A stretch of 64,000 nucleotides of DNA from Polyodon spathula (taxonomy: Eukaryota; Chordata; Actinopteri; Acipenseriformes; Polyodontidae), in contig NC_054537.1 of the NCBI RefSeq assembly GCF_017654505.1, forward strand, positions 77,866,618 to 77,930,617. The letters are read 5' to 3'. Positions 62,414 to 64,000 of the stretch are shown piece after piece. Made by a program: the position numbers and the translations under genes. The notes under the pieces were generated by a model. That model saw only the letters and a program-made list of their open reading frames with translations, was not told the origin of the DNA and searched no databases. Within the stretch, counting starts at the first letter, position 1, and each line of letters starts with the position of its first letter.

Positions 62414-63477
62414 CTCCTATTTTCGCCTCTCAATTCTAATTGTGTGGTGGCATGAAGTAACCTGTCGACGCTTCCAGGTCTCGTCTATTTGTTATTGATT
62501 CACTTTCCAAATGTATTTGACATTTCACTTCAGGTATTTGATCTACTTTATCCTTTTAAATATTTAGTATTTTGAGTCATTGCCATCACACAATTTGCTT
62601 GTTTTGTTTTCTTTCTTTTTTCCCTTTTGATTGCGTTCTTCACACACATCCAAAATACATTCATACACATCTGCATCCTCTGAGAGAATGTATACACCCT
62701 CTGCACAATGCTTTGCCACACATGCAGCTGCCCAGAGCATCCAGCTCCTGGCTTCTCGCTTCCTCCATTTTTCAGTTATGGTTCGTTCCAACTAGTCAGT
62801 TTCAGATTTTCCTTTCTGTTGGGTGATTGTTGCTACAAAAGCTTATTCAGCTGTAATCCTGCCCGATTTCGTGCCGCTGAATTTCAGTTTGCTTTAAACA
62901 AACTTGTTTCGATTTTATAGAAAAATAAGGTAAGAAATGCAGTACCTTGTTTAGTTGGCTTGCCAGTTGTTTTAAAAACAAAGGTTAGTTAGAAGTTAGT
63001 ATTCATTATTTCCTTTATGCATCCGTCAGTATAAATAATTATTGTGATTCCGAACTCCGTTGTAGATTTCAACAAAGATATTGTATCAATACAGTCAAAC
63101 AGATGCGTGTTCCTTTTTCCCTCAGCACTGGTCATAACAGAATCGACAAGACAATACGATGTTAATATAGACTTAACCTTAGGACATCACACCTTATTCC
63201 TTAACCTATCAGAATATCACTGACCACGTAGGTCCATTTTCGTTTTATTACCTTAAGTGATTGTAACATTAAAGCCTGTTTGATGTTCCACTCAGCCAAT
63301 AAAGTTTAAAGATAAGGAAGGAAGGAGATTGTTGAAGCTTTTGAAGGTTTTAGCCCCAAAAGTGTTATCCCTGACAAAGCACAGGGTCCCCTTTTTAAAA
63401 TGCTATTTGGTGCCCTTTACCCTTACAATCTGTCCTCCTGCTGCAGTAATTACTATTAAAACCAAGTTGTCTTTTTA

Positions 63478-63480
63478 CTT

Positions 63481-63517
<37 letters not shown>

Positions 63518-63518
63518 A
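63478..63518. repeat. (CTAA)n tetranucleotide microsatellite
   Basis: About ten tandem ACTA/CTAA units. Confidence 0.95.
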
Positions 63519-64000
63519 TTAAACTAAATGAAACCCAAATACTAACAATCTAAAACTAAACTATCAATTCTTAAAGTGCATGTTTCTCCAACAGCTTTAT
63601 TGCTTGGGGAGGGGAGATCACAGGTGATTGACTTTTAATAATATATATTTTTTGTTTACAACTTATCCAAAACAGAATAAAAAATTATCAAACACCAGCC
63701 CCGATGCTTACTCACTAGTTTCAACATTTGGACTGAAGCAGAAAACGTGTAAAGAAATTGACTTCTGATGGGCCACCGAGATGCAATATCTCTCATTCTG
63801 GGGACTGCAAAATGACCAGGATAAGTCCATTAATTGAAGCATTAAAGTATAAACAGGATTACAGTTCTCCTACTCCTTCCATAAAGTAGATTTTGTCCTG
63901 GGATGTCTGAAACTGAAGCAATGCATCCATATTGACTCCCTCTCGTTATATTATGTGTAGGAAACCACAGATGGTTTTCTACTAGAGAGGGCTATTGATC

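Larger units (their letters stand above)
60440..62800 (-). mobile_element. Endogenous retrovirus relic: gag and possible protease remnant
   Basis: Several broken minus-strand frames in gag order lie between 62800 and 60980, ending with two zinc knuckles. Beyond them, at about 60590-60450, a frame reads DTTLLVDMAGVTQ, loosely like a retroviral protease DTG region, though the DTG itself is not intact. No LTR, primer-binding site, reverse transcriptase or envelope was recognised. The relic is antisense within EIF3H intron 2. Multiple stops and shifts show it cannot express. Confidence 0.72.
51411..64000 (+). other. EIF3H: EIF3H intron 2 (5' part; continues past the window)
   Basis: No exon matching the next human segment (starting VQYQMEMMRSLRHVN) is present in the window, so intron 2 is at least 12.6 kb. 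Stretches without a listed feature (51411-52490, 52850-55169, 56400-60430, 62830-64000) are AT-rich with poly-T runs (for example 54782-54806), TAG/TA repeats and no gene I recognise. Confidence 0.85.

Overview
This is vertebrate nuclear DNA: AT-rich, intron-rich, and full of DNA transposons, SINEs, a CR1-like LINE, solo LTRs, a DIRS relic and an ERV relic. Two conserved housekeeping genes are recognisable from their translated exons, arranged head to head. On the minus strand is UTP23 (SSU processome factor; three coding exons, 5414-7129). On the plus strand is EIF3H (translation initiation factor 3 subunit h; exon 1 at 7823-8011, exon 2 at 51254-51410, the remaining exons beyond the window). 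The same divergent UTP23/EIF3H pair is known from human chromosome 8q24, so this is conserved synteny. The transposon mix (several Tc1 lineages, DIRS tyrosine recombinase, piggyBac-type MITE, tRNA-SINEs, a 5S-derived SINE) fits a ray-finned fish. I lean towards a non-teleost such as a sturgeon or paddlefish, but that is inference from repeat style only.

Layout. 1-4000: a tRNA-like SINE, then two Tc1 transposons in opposite orientation, joined by a palindromic TG/TA/CA microsatellite. 4000-7129: 3' flank and body of UTP23. 7130-7822: shared bidirectional promoter with an ETS/E-box cluster on the UTP23 side and a TOP-like start on the EIF3H side. 8012-51253: EIF3H intron 1 (43.2 kb), which holds most of the mobile elements. 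These include SINEs, a piggyBac-type MITE, a 5S-SINE, a 692-bp solo LTR with perfect target duplication, a near-complete antisense CR1-like LINE (about 35.66-40.49 kb), a TIR-bearing MITE, two more LTR-like elements and a DIRS relic. 51411-64000: start of EIF3H intron 2, containing a Tc1 relic interrupted by a deleted copy of the same LTR, and an antisense ERV gag relic.

The most interesting object is the LINE. Its ORF1 (zinc-finger plus SGNH esterase) is open. Its ORF2 (endonuclease plus reverse transcriptase) is open except for one extra base in a homopolymer. Its 5' end is built of 271-bp tandem monomers. ORF1 ends on the heptamer T-TTA-AAC immediately followed by TAG, and ORF2 continues in exactly the -1 frame with no AUG before the endonuclease core. 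That suggests ORF2 is made by -1 ribosomal frameshifting, as an ORF1-ORF2 fusion.

No tRNA, rRNA or CRISPR genes were found. Most other open frames are chance frames in simple repeats or shadows.
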